From Kiritimatiellia bacterium (GTDB lineage Bacteria > Verrucomicrobiota > Kiritimatiellia > RFP12 > UBA1067), in the NCBI GenBank assembly GCA_017508315.1, contig JAFVZE010000147.1, forward strand, positions 1-22,135: DNA of 22,135 bases, written 5' to 3'. Below, one piece after another: positions 1-7,754 of this stretch (the first letter of the stretch is position 1; each line of letters starts with the position of its first letter). The notes beneath the pieces were generated by a model. The model saw only the letters and a program-made list of their open reading frames with translations, was not told the DNA's origin and made no database searches. Made by a program: the position numbers and the translations under genes.

Positions 1-1
1 C

Positions 2-766
2 AGGGAACTTGAAGACGCGAGGATAGTTTTGAGCCAATGCCTGGACTTTCGCAAAATCCAGTACAACAGGCTGAACGACCTTCAACGCGCTGCCAATGAA
101 ACCGTCACCCCGCCGCCACCGCAGGAGGATCGTGTGGAAGCTGCAGCCAAGCTCAAGCCTGACAGACGTTTCTGCGCGGTCCCGTTGATCATTGCCCACC
201 AGAGAGGATGCAAAGTCGTTGACGAGTATGTTCAGGATGAAACGCAGAAGAAAGAGGCGGCGGAGATAATCCACAAAGTGGCAGTAGAGTCTGTCGAGAG
301 CCAGACGGCGAAAGTTCGTGAGTTGGAGGACAAGATTGCCGAGGCGCGTAAGGATGTCGAAGTGCAGAAGAAGAACTACGACAATGCGTTGGCGCAAAGG
401 GATGATTATGTTCGTGAGGTTGAACGAGGGATTCGAGAGAAAGTTCAGGTGTTCTCCAGCGCGATTGCCTCCATTGAACGTTATAGGGTTGATGCAAAGA
501 AACTGTCCGATGTCAGAAAATTGATAGAGAACGATAAGAACCTGCGAAAGGACATATCGGCCCAGTTGACCCGCCTGCGCAACTCACGCGAGAGTTCGGC
601 TGACGTTTCGATATACTTCCACCATGTTATCCAGTACATTCTGGGTAGCAAGGTTGTCGGCAAGGTGGTGGCTGACAAGTCGTCCGTCACGCTTGAATGT
701 TCGTTCAACGACAACAAGTACAACAGCGCTGCATTGGATGCGTCCTACAACGTCATGTTCGACTAG
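2..766 (+). CDS. SMC/ABC-type coiled-coil ATPase, 3' part up to an in-frame stop
   Basis: The reading frame is open from the left edge of the window, so the gene begins upstream; the TTG at 29 is only an internal codon. About 254 residues are visible. Roughly residues 75 to 190 are charged and heptad-like (runs of E, K, R, Q and A with regular L/V/I), as in the coiled-coil arms of SMC/RecN-type ATPases. The last ~50 residues look like the start of a C-terminal ATPase lobe. A TAG at 764-766 ends the frame just before the region that carries the Walker B-like segment, and that segment continues in the same frame in the next entry. I infer one gene interrupted by a nonsense codon. The Walker A part would lie outside the window. 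The exact family is uncertain; large ATPases of this kind are common in defence loci. Confidence 0.6.
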   Translation, partial: RELEDARIVLSQCLDFRKIQYNRLNDLQRAANETVTPPPPQEDRVEAAAKLKPDRRFCAVPLIIAHQRGCKVVDEYVQDETQKKEAAEIIHKVAVESVESQTAKVRELEDKIAEARKDVEVQKKNYDNALAQRDDYVREVERGIREKVQVFSSAIASIERYRVDAKKLSDVRKLIENDKNLRKDISAQLTRLRNSRESSADVSIYFHHVIQYILGSKVVGKVVADKSSVTLECSFNDNKYNSAALDASYNVMFD

Positions 767-778
767 ACCGTTCTCGTC

Positions 779-1039
779 ATGGCCATACAGGGCAAGTCCA
801 CGCATCCGAAGTTCCTACTCCACGATGGCCCGCGTGTTGCGGACATTTCTCCGGCCATCTATCACCGGTACTTCGAGTTCGCTGAAGACCTCGAACGCAG
901 GGCCAAGGGACGTCCGAACTTCCAGTACATCATCACGACCACGGAACCTCCGCCGGAGCGTTTTAAGGTAGAACCCTATCTTCGTCTCAAACTCGATGCC
1001 TCCCGTCCGGAGGATCGTTTCCTGAAGTGCAATCTATGA
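779..1039 (+). pseudogene. C-terminal lobe of the same SMC-like ATPase, cut off by TAG
   Basis: This 86-residue frame is in the same phase as the preceding ATPase fragment, with only four sense codons between the TAG and the ATG. It holds FLLHDGPR at residues 12-19, resembling the Walker B/D-loop segment of SMC-like ATPases, followed by YIITTTEPPPE at residues 50-60, a strand typical of the end of such ATPase folds. There is no Shine-Dalgarno sequence before ATG 779 (the bases before it are ACCGTTCTCGTC), so independent translation is unlikely. It is best read as the rest of the upstream gene, reachable only by stop readthrough or lost by mutation. The next gene starts 10 bases after its stop, so the locus looks like one operon. 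Confidence 0.55.
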
Positions 1040-1049
1040 GGAGCTTGAG

Positions 1050-1856
1050 ATGTCGAGTATTCCAAAACTTACACAACAAGTCATTGAACAGTCCGCCAGA
1101 ATACTTGGCGAGTGCGGTACTGGTGATGAAATCACGCGAATGTTTCAAGACATTGGTATAGTTGATGATTCGGGTGAGAGTACAAAGTGGAGGCGGATTA
1201 ATTCCGTACTCTGGCGGGCACAGCAACGGGATGGCAATGCAACGCGCTTTATCGAGTTTGTACAGCGAATGCTTGCCCCTGTTCGCTACATCGGGAGAAG
1301 CGATTACTTTAAGTCAGTTGTTGAACAGTTGAACCAGATTATTTCGTTTGATGGACTGCAGTATAACGACAATGGGACGTTCATTCGCATAAGCCCTACT
1401 ATGACTTTATCAGCTGCGGAGCGTAGGGCTAATTCATTGCGTGTTCAGTTGGTTAATCGTAATGCACATGCAGAGGTCCTGAAGTATTGTACAGCAGAGT
1501 TGGTTGCCAACGACGCATTCCATGCGATATTTGAGGCGTGCAAGGGCGTATTTGAGAGGATTCGTACAATGTCCGGTAGCACGCTGGACGGAAGCAGACT
1601 GATTGAGTCGGTGTTTGGAGGCACCATGCCGATTCTCGCGCTCAACACCTTGCAAACGCAGACAGAGCGTGACGAACAATCTGGTTTGATGTCATTGTTG
1701 AAGGGATGTGCATCGGCCTGTCGTAATCCGATTGCACATGAACCGCGTGTCTTGTGGGCTGGTTCTGACGAGGACGCATTGGATTCGTTGGTGTTGGTTT
1801 CCTTGCTCCACAAGAAACTTGATAGGTGTGTGAAGACACACTGTGTGAATGAATGA
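1050..1856 (+). CDS. Ymh/TIGR02391-type protein with HEPN-like RNPIAH motif
   Basis: 268 residues. The start is set by GAGGAG at 1038-1043, six bases before ATG 1050; the ribosome-binding site overlaps the end of the ATPase frame. The C-terminal third (about residues 185-260) matches the pattern I know from the TIGR02391/Hypoth_Ymh family: SVFGG, then LNTLQTQTERDEQ, LLKGCASACRNPIAHEPR, and a helix LDSLVLVSLLHKKLDR. R225-N226-P227 and H230 form an Rx4H motif like the catalytic motif of HEPN RNases. The N-terminal half is helical with no family I can name. Family knowledge: HEPN proteins often act as RNases in abortive-infection or toxin modules. The position between an SMC-like ATPase and a GmrSD-like nuclease fits defence. 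RNase activity is inference. Confidence 0.7.
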   Translation: MSSIPKLTQQVIEQSARILGECGTGDEITRMFQDIGIVDDSGESTKWRRINSVLWRAQQRDGNATRFIEFVQRMLAPVRYIGRSDYFKSVVEQLNQIISFDGLQYNDNGTFIRISPTMTLSAAERRANSLRVQLVNRNAHAEVLKYCTAELVANDAFHAIFEACKGVFERIRTMSGSTLDGSRLIESVFGGTMPILALNTLQTQTERDEQSGLMSLLKGCASACRNPIAHEPRVLWAGSDEDALDSLVLVSLLHKKLDRCVKTHCVNE

Positions 1857-1888
1857 TTTTTCTGTGGAAAAGAATGGAGGATTAAACA

Positions 1889-3574
1889 ATGGCTAAAACA
1901 ATCACGGGACAAGAATACCCGCTGAAAGAAATCTTCAGCAAGCGATTCGATTTCTCGATACCACCATATCAGAGACCATACGCTTGGGGCCGAACGCAAG
2001 CAGTGGAGTTGTTTGACGATCTATATTCTTTCAGTCTGTCGGAGAGTTCCTCTGAAGACTACTTTCTTGGAAGTATAGTTTTGATTAAGGACGACAACGT
2101 ACCTGCCGCGCAAGTTGTTGATGGCCAGCAGCGGTTGACGACGCTGACAATACTCTTTGCTGTAATAGCCTCCCGGTTGTCCGGTGATTATCGTAAAATG
2201 TGCTGGCATTATATTTTCGAGGAGGGGAACGAGTTGGAGGACATCAAGCCTCGGGCGCGATTGCGTTTGAGAGAGCGGGACGCCTCGTTTTTTCGGCAGT
2301 ATGTGCAGGAGTTGAAGATTAAAGAATTGGGTGGGCTATCAGAAACGCACATGAAGACGGAAGCTCAAAGGCACATTCAAGAGAATGCAGTCGTCTTTGA
2401 GAAGCTTATCGATGAGAAATTCAATAATAACCCAAACGGACTTGTGGCGTTTACGAAATTCATCGTCCAACGTTGCTTTCTTGTTGCAGTTTCAACGCCG
2501 AGCCAGCAGTCGGCATTTCGAGTGTTCTCCGTGTTGAATAACCGTGGTCTCGACTTGCTCCCAATTGACATCATAAAGGCGGATTTGATCGGCAAGATAT
2601 GTGCTGACAAGCAGGATTACTACACAAGACTCTGGGAGGAAATTGAAGATGCCACCGGAAGGGAGGGGCTAAACACGCTATTTGGCCACATTCGGACTAT
2701 TTATGCGAAGGCCAAAGCAAAGAAGTCGTTAATGGAGGAGTTCAACGAATTTGTGGTCCCTCACATCAGTTCGCCGGAAGCATTCATAGACAAAGTGATG
2801 AACCCTTATGCTGATGCGTATCGTGTCATCGAGAAAAAGGCATATCAGTCTGAAAATTACGCGGCCAAGGTAAATGAACTTCTTGGATGGTTGTTGCGCG
2901 TGAACAATGCTGATTGGCAACCCCCAGCCATCCTATTCTTGTCCAGGAATCCAGCGGAAAGCGATCTCCTGAAATTTCTTACGAAGCTTGAGCGTCTGGT
3001 TGCCTATATGCACATCTGCGCATTGTTTGTAAATGATCGTATTCAGCGCTACGCAAAAATTGTGGACGAAATATCGTCTGGCGTTTGGCCGGTCTCTCTG
3101 GAGCTTACAGAGGAAGAACAGAGAGATTTTATCGCAAAGCTTAGCGGAGAAATATATGGGATGACGGCACTTCGCAGAAATTATGTCATGCTGCGGCTGG
3201 ACTCGTTCGTTTCTGATCATTCGGCTACTTATACACCATCTGTCCTGACGATTGAACACGTTTTGCCTCAAACGCCGAAGGCAGACAGCGAGTGGTTGAG
3301 GTGGTGGCCGAACGAGGATGAGCGTAAGAGTTGGACTCATCGAATCGCCAATCTTGTGCCTTTGCCTCGCCAGAAGAATTCTGAAGCACAGAACTTTGAG
3401 TTCTCGAAGAAGAAAGATTTATATTTCAAGAGCCGGAAAACTGGTACGACAGTATATGCATTAACAACCCAGGTCCTTAATGAGAAAGAATGGACGCCGG
3501 AGGTCTTAAAGAAACGACAGGAGATGCTGTTGGACAAGTTTAAGGAATGCTGGGAGTTGATTGGAATTCACTAA
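1889..3574 (+). CDS. GmrSD-like DUF262/DUF1524 type IV restriction nuclease
   Basis: 561 residues, one chain. GGAGG at 1876-1880 lies eight bases before ATG 1889. The N-terminal DUF262 (ParB-like/GmrS) domain shows YQRPYAW (residues 27-33) and VVDGQQRLTTL around D78-R82, the conserved nucleotide-binding/hydrolysis motif. A helical middle follows. The C-terminal DUF1524 (GmrD, His-Me finger) domain shows IEHVLPQ with H457, then HRIANL with N488, and KNSEAQNFEFSKKK with N497, the expected H-N-N arrangement. Both active sites appear intact. Known family role: NTP-dependent cleavage of modified phage DNA (GmrSD on glucosylated hydroxymethylcytosine; the related SspE senses phosphorothioate). The modification recognised here cannot be told from sequence. 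No modification genes are in the window, which fits a stand-alone type IV system. Confidence 0.9.
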   Translation: MAKTITGQEYPLKEIFSKRFDFSIPPYQRPYAWGRTQAVELFDDLYSFSLSESSSEDYFLGSIVLIKDDNVPAAQVVDGQQRLTTLTILFAVIASRLSGDYRKMCWHYIFEEGNELEDIKPRARLRLRERDASFFRQYVQELKIKELGGLSETHMKTEAQRHIQENAVVFEKLIDEKFNNNPNGLVAFTKFIVQRCFLVAVSTPSQQSAFRVFSVLNNRGLDLLPIDIIKADLIGKICADKQDYYTRLWEEIEDATGREGLNTLFGHIRTIYAKAKAKKSLMEEFNEFVVPHISSPEAFIDKVMNPYADAYRVIEKKAYQSENYAAKVNELLGWLLRVNNADWQPPAILFLSRNPAESDLLKFLTKLERLVAYMHICALFVNDRIQRYAKIVDEISSGVWPVSLELTEEEQRDFIAKLSGEIYGMTALRRNYVMLRLDSFVSDHSATYTPSVLTIEHVLPQTPKADSEWLRWWPNEDERKSWTHRIANLVPLPRQKNSEAQNFEFSKKKDLYFKSRKTGTTVYALTTQVLNEKEWTPEVLKKRQEMLLDKFKECWELIGIH

Positions 3575-3640
3575 AGCGCAAGCGAATTCAGCGGCAAAAG
3601 AAATGTCACAAAGAATCAATCTTGAATATCGTCCAATTCC

Positions 3641-4402
3641 ATGAATGCCTATCTCTTCAGTTCCATCCAATCCGCCGCCTACGGTAATCTCTTCGAGTGT
3701 TCAACACATGAGGAACGCGGTCATGATGTCGTGTTCTCGTCCATGTCGCACGAGAACGAGGTCGGCGTCATGGATGACGGCGAGGAGTTTTTGTTCACTT
3801 CACTCCTGAACACGGAGGGGTTGAAAGCTAAGTTCCCCAAACTGGCGACTGAGGATGGTCTTGTTGTCAGGCATCCCAAGAACGATCTCACGAACCATCT
3901 TGCTCTTCTGGGTGAGCTCTTCCATGCCGCCGCTACGCTTCCGCCAGATCCGAATGCCGTGCTGCCGGAGCGTACGGTGCGTATAGCGACGGTCAGAGCG
4001 CGTCTGGGGCAGCATCGCTACAAGGTTTCGCAAGCCGAGATGTGGGGTAACGCCTGCGCCGTCACAGGCATCACAGAGCCAGCGCTTTTGAGGGCATCCC
4101 ATGCCAAGCCGTGGGCAGATGCCAATGACGCGGAGCGCCTTGATCCGGCGAATGGCTTTCCTCTTGTGGTTCATCTTGACGCGCTTTTTGATACGGGTCT
4201 CATTTCATTTGACTCTGACGGTTCGATGATGATTTCACCACGACTTGGAAAAGACATAATTTCACTCTATGGTCTTTCCAATAAGTTGCGGCTTCGCAAT
4301 CCACCCACGAAGCGGCAAGAAGAATATCTCCAATACCATCGCAAAAACGTTTTCCTGGTCACTTCAGTGGGGGCGACCTTGCGATGCGATGTTGTAAAGT
4401 AG
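3641..4402 (+). CDS. HNH_2-family endonuclease
   Basis: 253 residues. An HNH_2-type nuclease domain occupies about residues 120-205: RARLGQHRYK, CAVTGI, LLRASHAKPWAD with H154, ERLDPANGFPL with N171, and HLDALFDTGLISFDSDG with H178, so all three HNH residues are present. The N-terminal ~115 residues are not recognised. An in-frame TGA at 3623 bounds the frame and ATG 3641 is the first usable start, but no clear Shine-Dalgarno precedes it. It lies 66 bases after the GmrSD-like gene and six bases before the next frame. Family knowledge: HNH_2 proteins are common as accessory or type II/IV-like restriction nucleases. A restriction role here is inferred from domain and neighbours. Confidence 0.8.
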   Translation: MNAYLFSSIQSAAYGNLFECSTHEERGHDVVFSSMSHENEVGVMDDGEEFLFTSLLNTEGLKAKFPKLATEDGLVVRHPKNDLTNHLALLGELFHAAATLPPDPNAVLPERTVRIATVRARLGQHRYKVSQAEMWGNACAVTGITEPALLRASHAKPWADANDAERLDPANGFPLVVHLDALFDTGLISFDSDGSMMISPRLGKDIISLYGLSNKLRLRNPPTKRQEEYLQYHRKNVFLVTSVGATLRCDVVK

Positions 4403-4408
4403 TGCGCC

Positions 4409-4768
4409 ATGACGGCAAAGATCAGATACACATGCTATTCCGTTCTCACGGATGATGACATTAAAATGCATCCAGTGTTCCGTCCGTTCGATGAAAACTG
4501 GCTCTTCACCACAAACACAGTCACTTATGCGATGGTAGCACCAGTCAGAACCCGAATTCTTGCCGACGGCATTCCAGCAGCGAGTTTTGCTGCAGGGGTG
4601 AACTTCATCGGCAACAACGGTGTGACTGGAAACATTAACTATGGCACATGTAGATCTGGGACGTGGCCTCGCGATGAAAACCGCTGGCTGCATTCAGACA
4701 TTAAGAAAGTCGCGTTTTGTTTTAATCACTTGTTCTTTAAGAAACTTGTTAACGAGGAGGTACAATGA
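4409..4768 (+). CDS. Hypothetical protein, coupled to downstream secreted protein
   Basis: 119 residues. I do not recognise a named family. The C-terminal part (RDENRWLHSDIKKVAFCFNH, then LFFKKLV) looks like a folded amphipathic helix rather than random translation. There is no signal peptide or membrane segment. Support for it being real: it starts six bases after the HNH gene stop, and its stop overlaps the next start as ATGA (4765-4768), typical of translational coupling. Against: no Shine-Dalgarno precedes ATG 4409, and a 109-residue frame is open on the other strand (4364-4693). The next gene's strong GAGGAGG lies inside its last codons. Confidence 0.45.
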   Translation: MTAKIRYTCYSVLTDDDIKMHPVFRPFDENWLFTTNTVTYAMVAPVRTRILADGIPAASFAAGVNFIGNNGVTGNINYGTCRSGTWPRDENRWLHSDIKKVAFCFNHLFFKKLVNEEVQ

Positions 4769-5286
4769 AAACTCAAATTGGTATAGCCTTGGCATTGTTC
4801 GTCGGTTCCTTGTATGCTGGCGGCACTGCACGCATCGGAGTTAAGGTAGTTGATTCCAAGACAGAAGAGCCAATTCCTAAAATCAAAGTACATGGCGGGT
4901 TCAGGAACTATTCACGTGGATGGGGAATTGCCTCAAAGGATAATGCCGATGACAGCGTCACGGGGCATGATGGATTTTGCCGGTTGAGTGGGCGCACGGA
5001 AGCAGGACACGCTTGCCGTGTAGTCAGAAACAATGCGGGGTACTATGATTCCGGTTGGTATTCATTTGACTATACGGAACAGTCGATGTTGAAGTTAGGA
5101 CGTTGGTTGCCAGATGATGTCGTGATCACGGTGCGTCTTGATCGTGTAATCAACCCCATACCTTTAAGTGTAGCCTTCTCACGCCCCTTAAGGACAGAGA
5201 AAGACGAGATGTCGTTTGCTGAAGGAGGACTTGTTAAAGAACGACTGGCTACCCCCGTTGGGGAAAGGGGAAGTGGCGGACATTAG
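4765..5286 (+). pseudogene. Secreted beta-sandwich protein, N-terminal part before a frameshift
   Basis: Strong ribosome-binding site GAGGAGG (4754-4760) four bases before ATG 4765. Residues 1-19 form a Sec signal peptide (MKTQIGIALALFVGSLYAG). Residues ~20-130 resemble a carboxypeptidase-regulatory-like/prealbumin-type beta-sandwich: ARIGVKVVDSKTEEPIPKIKVHGG, RGWGIASKDNADDSVTGHDGFCRLSG and a GYYDSGW segment. From about residue 150 (EMSFAEGG...) the sequence stops making sense in this frame and ends at 5286. The logical continuation, EDLLKNDWLPPLGKGEVADI, lies in the +1 frame. One extra G in the AAGGAGG tract at 5222-5228 would explain the break. The repaired product would be an exported protein of about 335 residues with unknown function. 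Confidence 0.6.
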
Positions 5287-5770
5287 TTTCTCCAGCAAAA
5301 GGACGAATCTTGGTTCCGAACCCTACAACTATCCAAGTGGTATTCGGACAAATGAGTTTTACCGTTATGACGTTCAAGTCCGATTCATTGGTGACGGCAA
5401 TGGCATGAAAGAATCAAACCCGCCGAAGGAGGCGGGGATAAAGCTTCGCATAGCGCCGGAAACGGGATATGAACCCATGCGAGTGTGCTGGACGGGAAGA
5501 ATGTCACGAACGGAGTACAAGGATAATTCCAGCGACGAACGTTGTTATTTCTTTCGCATCAGAACGGAACTTGATGAGCTGGGAAAAATCAAGAGTGCCA
5601 TTTACGGAAAGATATACGGAGACTTCAAAATCGTTGGGAAGAAGAACGGAATCAAGGGCGTTTCTTTCCTCTACTACCTCAACCCCAACTTGAATGACCG
5701 CAATCTCGAATGGGACAGGCAACACAACCTCTATCCTAATACAAAAGATATCGGCGAGCCACGGCCATAA
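5216..5770 (+). pseudogene. C-terminal part of the frameshifted secreted protein
   Basis: 184-codon frame beginning at a TTG inside the previous frame. It reads as a natural continuation: NDWLPPLGKGEVADISF, then VQVRFIGDGNG, a CYFFRIRTELDELGKIKSAIYGKIYGDF segment of beta strands, and a closing SFLYYLNPNLNDRNLEWD. The protein has no signal peptide of its own, and its nominal start is embedded 70 bases inside the preceding frame, so it is the 3' half of one gene with the previous entry. Whether the frameshift is a real mutation, programmed, or a sequencing error cannot be decided here. Similar exported proteins seem to occur in Lentisphaerota/Kiritimatiellota-like genomes, from memory and not verified. 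Confidence 0.6.
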
Positions 5771-5844
5771 AGCAATGGTAGCATGGCTTTGATTGAACCT
5801 TACAAAACGATGTAACTCCAAAACGCTATGAAAGGTCTTCTGTT

Positions 5845-7410
5845 ATGATATGCTCGAAAGATTTTTCCGCATACTCGCTTGATGAACATGGTGTACAGTA
5901 TAAGCGCTCGTTGACTCATGAAGCTGAAACCTGCCTCCAGCTGCAACAAGGGATGCAGGTATCTATCGAGGACGTGGAATGGCAATTCCCCGTGTCAGAA
6001 GATACGAAACTCGTTGGAAAGTGTAATGATGCGGATACTTATAAGCAGATGCGAAGAAAAAAGTTATACGACTTGAACGGTAGGTGTTTGTCGGCCAATA
6101 TCGATAATGCAACAAGCAAGTTTTGTATACGTCAATCAGCTGTAGTTAGCTACGCGATTATGAGGCCTGAAGTGACAGCGATTTTTGGAGAATTTGCCAT
6201 CAAGGGTGCGAACAGGAAGTGTGCGATGAGGGCACTCATACCGATCTCGAATAACGTTCGAGAAGTTCCGTTTCACCAATTTTTTGCAAGTCACTGGTCA
6301 GCGCAGAGTGGTTGGATGTGTATAAGCGTTGCCATTGATGAGACGGACTATGTCTTTAATGGCATTCGCTTCAAAGATGAGGGCATCAAGTTTTTAGCTT
6401 ATCAGTACTCGCCGCATGAGAGAAGGCATTATCTTGTCATAGAGACACTTGATGCTATCGGCTATGATGTTTTCAAGATGCGGGTACTAAAGGTTGTTTC
6501 AGCAATAGGATTTTGTACGAGTCTATATCATTATGGACCGATGTGTGTATTCAACAGTATTACTCACAGAATTATAGCATATAATGGGTGCGTACAAGAG
6601 GCTCGAAATGCACGATATAAAATGTTTTCGTTGAATCCATATGAGTATTATTCGGATGCGGATTTGCGCCCAGATGTTGGGAAAAGGCTTGAGCCAAGTT
6701 TGAAGCCAGTAACGATGCCTCAATTTGAGAAGCTCTTGTCACATCTTGAAGATCCGGCCTTCTGCGATTTGTATTATGCTTATGAAAACGTGCTTACGAG
6801 CATGTCGGCAGCACCAGTCATAACACGATTAGTCATTTATTCAGCGTGTCTGGAAATGGCCCGACGATGGGCCATAACCTTATGCAAGCAAAACACAAAA
6901 GATCTGGGACAGACGAATATTGGCTCGAAAGCGTTGCTGACCAAAACTGTTCGCGAAGAAATTAATCATTGCATCAAACAGATATTTAGGACACACAAAA
7001 CCGAATTGTCGGCATCCGATGTTAGGATTGTGAGCAAGAAAGTTAGTGGTTTATATTCACCGCCTAATGCGGATCAGCTAAGGTTCGCTTTTGACTATTT
7101 TGGAGTTGGACTTTCGTGTCGCGATCAGGAGGTCTTGGACATGAGAAATCCGATCTTGCACGGGAAAAATGTAATACACAGTAAATTTGATCCAAAGCGA
7201 CCAAGTGGTCGATACATGGAGGAATGTGAAAAATTGTGTTTTGACTTTCATGTCTTGATTTGGAGATTGATCATGGTATCCATTGGATATGACGGAAAGT
7301 ATAGGAATGTTGCAATGCTTGATAAGATGTTTAGGAAGCACCGCAAAAACGGCGGGAAACCGCTTGCGCGATCAGTCAAGGGACGGAGAAGAAGAAAAAC
7401 AGAACCATGA
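5845..7410 (+). CDS. Candidate ApeA-like HEPN protein (RNPILHG motif)
   Basis: 521 residues. AAAGG at 5831-5835 is nine bases before ATG 5845. Residues ~1-240 are mixed alpha/beta with no family I can name confidently. Residues ~260-500 are mostly helical and end in MRNPILHGKNV, where R434 and H439 make an Rx4H motif, followed by a long helix (LCFDFHVLIWRLIMVSIGY). An N-terminal beta-rich domain of ~250 residues plus a C-terminal HEPN domain resembles ApeA-type abortive-infection proteins, but sequence similarity is only at motif level. The tail is very basic (KGRRRRK). It is the last plus-strand gene before the repeat-rich stretch and stands alone. If it is HEPN, an infection-triggered RNase is the likely role; this is inference. 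Confidence 0.6.
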   Translation: MICSKDFSAYSLDEHGVQYKRSLTHEAETCLQLQQGMQVSIEDVEWQFPVSEDTKLVGKCNDADTYKQMRRKKLYDLNGRCLSANIDNATSKFCIRQSAVVSYAIMRPEVTAIFGEFAIKGANRKCAMRALIPISNNVREVPFHQFFASHWSAQSGWMCISVAIDETDYVFNGIRFKDEGIKFLAYQYSPHERRHYLVIETLDAIGYDVFKMRVLKVVSAIGFCTSLYHYGPMCVFNSITHRIIAYNGCVQEARNARYKMFSLNPYEYYSDADLRPDVGKRLEPSLKPVTMPQFEKLLSHLEDPAFCDLYYAYENVLTSMSAAPVITRLVIYSACLEMARRWAITLCKQNTKDLGQTNIGSKALLTKTVREEINHCIKQIFRTHKTELSASDVRIVSKKVSGLYSPPNADQLRFAFDYFGVGLSCRDQEVLDMRNPILHGKNVIHSKFDPKRPSGRYMEECEKLCFDFHVLIWRLIMVSIGYDGKYRNVAMLDKMFRKHRKNGGKPLARSVKGRRRRKTEP

Positions 7411-7432
7411 CCAGCGATATGATTACCAAACA

Positions 7433-7595
7433 CCATAGGTTGAGGACGTATGCCAACCCCGTCCGAAAACGGCCCGAAATGATAAGCACATGGGCTTCAA
7501 CCCCAAGCATGGGGTATGCTTATCCCCGTCCGACCGTTCAAATCGTCCAACCGCAACCCCAACCTATAGGTTGAGGCATATGCAAACCCGAAAAA
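7433..7595. repeat. Three degenerate ~30-bp repeats in a gene-free stretch
   Basis: Three related blocks start near 7433, 7502 and 7563. Blocks 1 and 3 share ATAGGTTGAGG (7435-7445 and 7566-7576). All three have TATGC followed by a C-rich run, and blocks 1 and 2 both end in CCCCGTCCG (7457-7465 and 7524-7532). The spacing is about 60-70 bases. Block 3 begins with the perfect palindrome AACCTATAGGTT (7561-7572). Block 2 contains AAGCAT-GGGGT-ATGCTT (7505-7521) and an overlapping GGGG...CCCC pairing. This is the main content of the ~490-base stretch between the HEPN-like gene and the small minus-strand genes. The function is unknown; arm-type recombinase sites or a structured RNA are possible. 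Confidence 0.4.
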
Positions 7596-7708
7596 CAGAG
7601 ACATCGAAAAAACATGAAAACACCAATCGAAAACATCTCCAGTCATTGTCCGCCCCCGCATAAACATTGGGTGAAATCATCGTGTGGCGTCATAGTTTGA
7701 CAGACCGC

Positions 7709-7720
7709 CACCTCCACCAT
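7709..7720 (+). repeat. att-like site A, tRNA/tmRNA 3'-end-like
   Basis: CACCTCCACCAT is preceded by GTTTGACAGACCGC (7695-7708). Together they resemble the T-loop, T-stem and acceptor 3' strand plus CCA of a tRNA or tmRNA, with no 5' half in front. The same 12 bases recur at 8823-8834 after a GTTCGAC block. An integrase N-terminal remnant begins about 100 bases downstream, the usual position relative to an att site. The att interpretation is inference. Confidence 0.4.
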
Positions 7721-7754
7721 TGGGAAAGGGTTGATTTTATTGGCTGATGTTGAG

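Noticed and set aside
4364..4693. 109-codon minus-strand frame
   Set aside because: No ribosome-binding site and it opposes the gene run; the plus-strand frame has ATGA coupling and a more protein-like C-terminus.
7505..7527. Rho-independent terminator for the HEPN-like gene
   Set aside because: Hairpins are present but no run of T follows on either strand at the right place.
7433..7595. CRISPR array (30-base repeats, 30-40-base spacers, three units)
   Set aside because: The repeats differ from one another at many positions, the spacing is uneven and no cas genes are present.
7433..7600. Integron attC sites (GTTGAGG and GTCCAAC words)
   Set aside because: The words do not match the GTTRRRY core end, and no paired R'/R'' architecture or integron integrase is visible.
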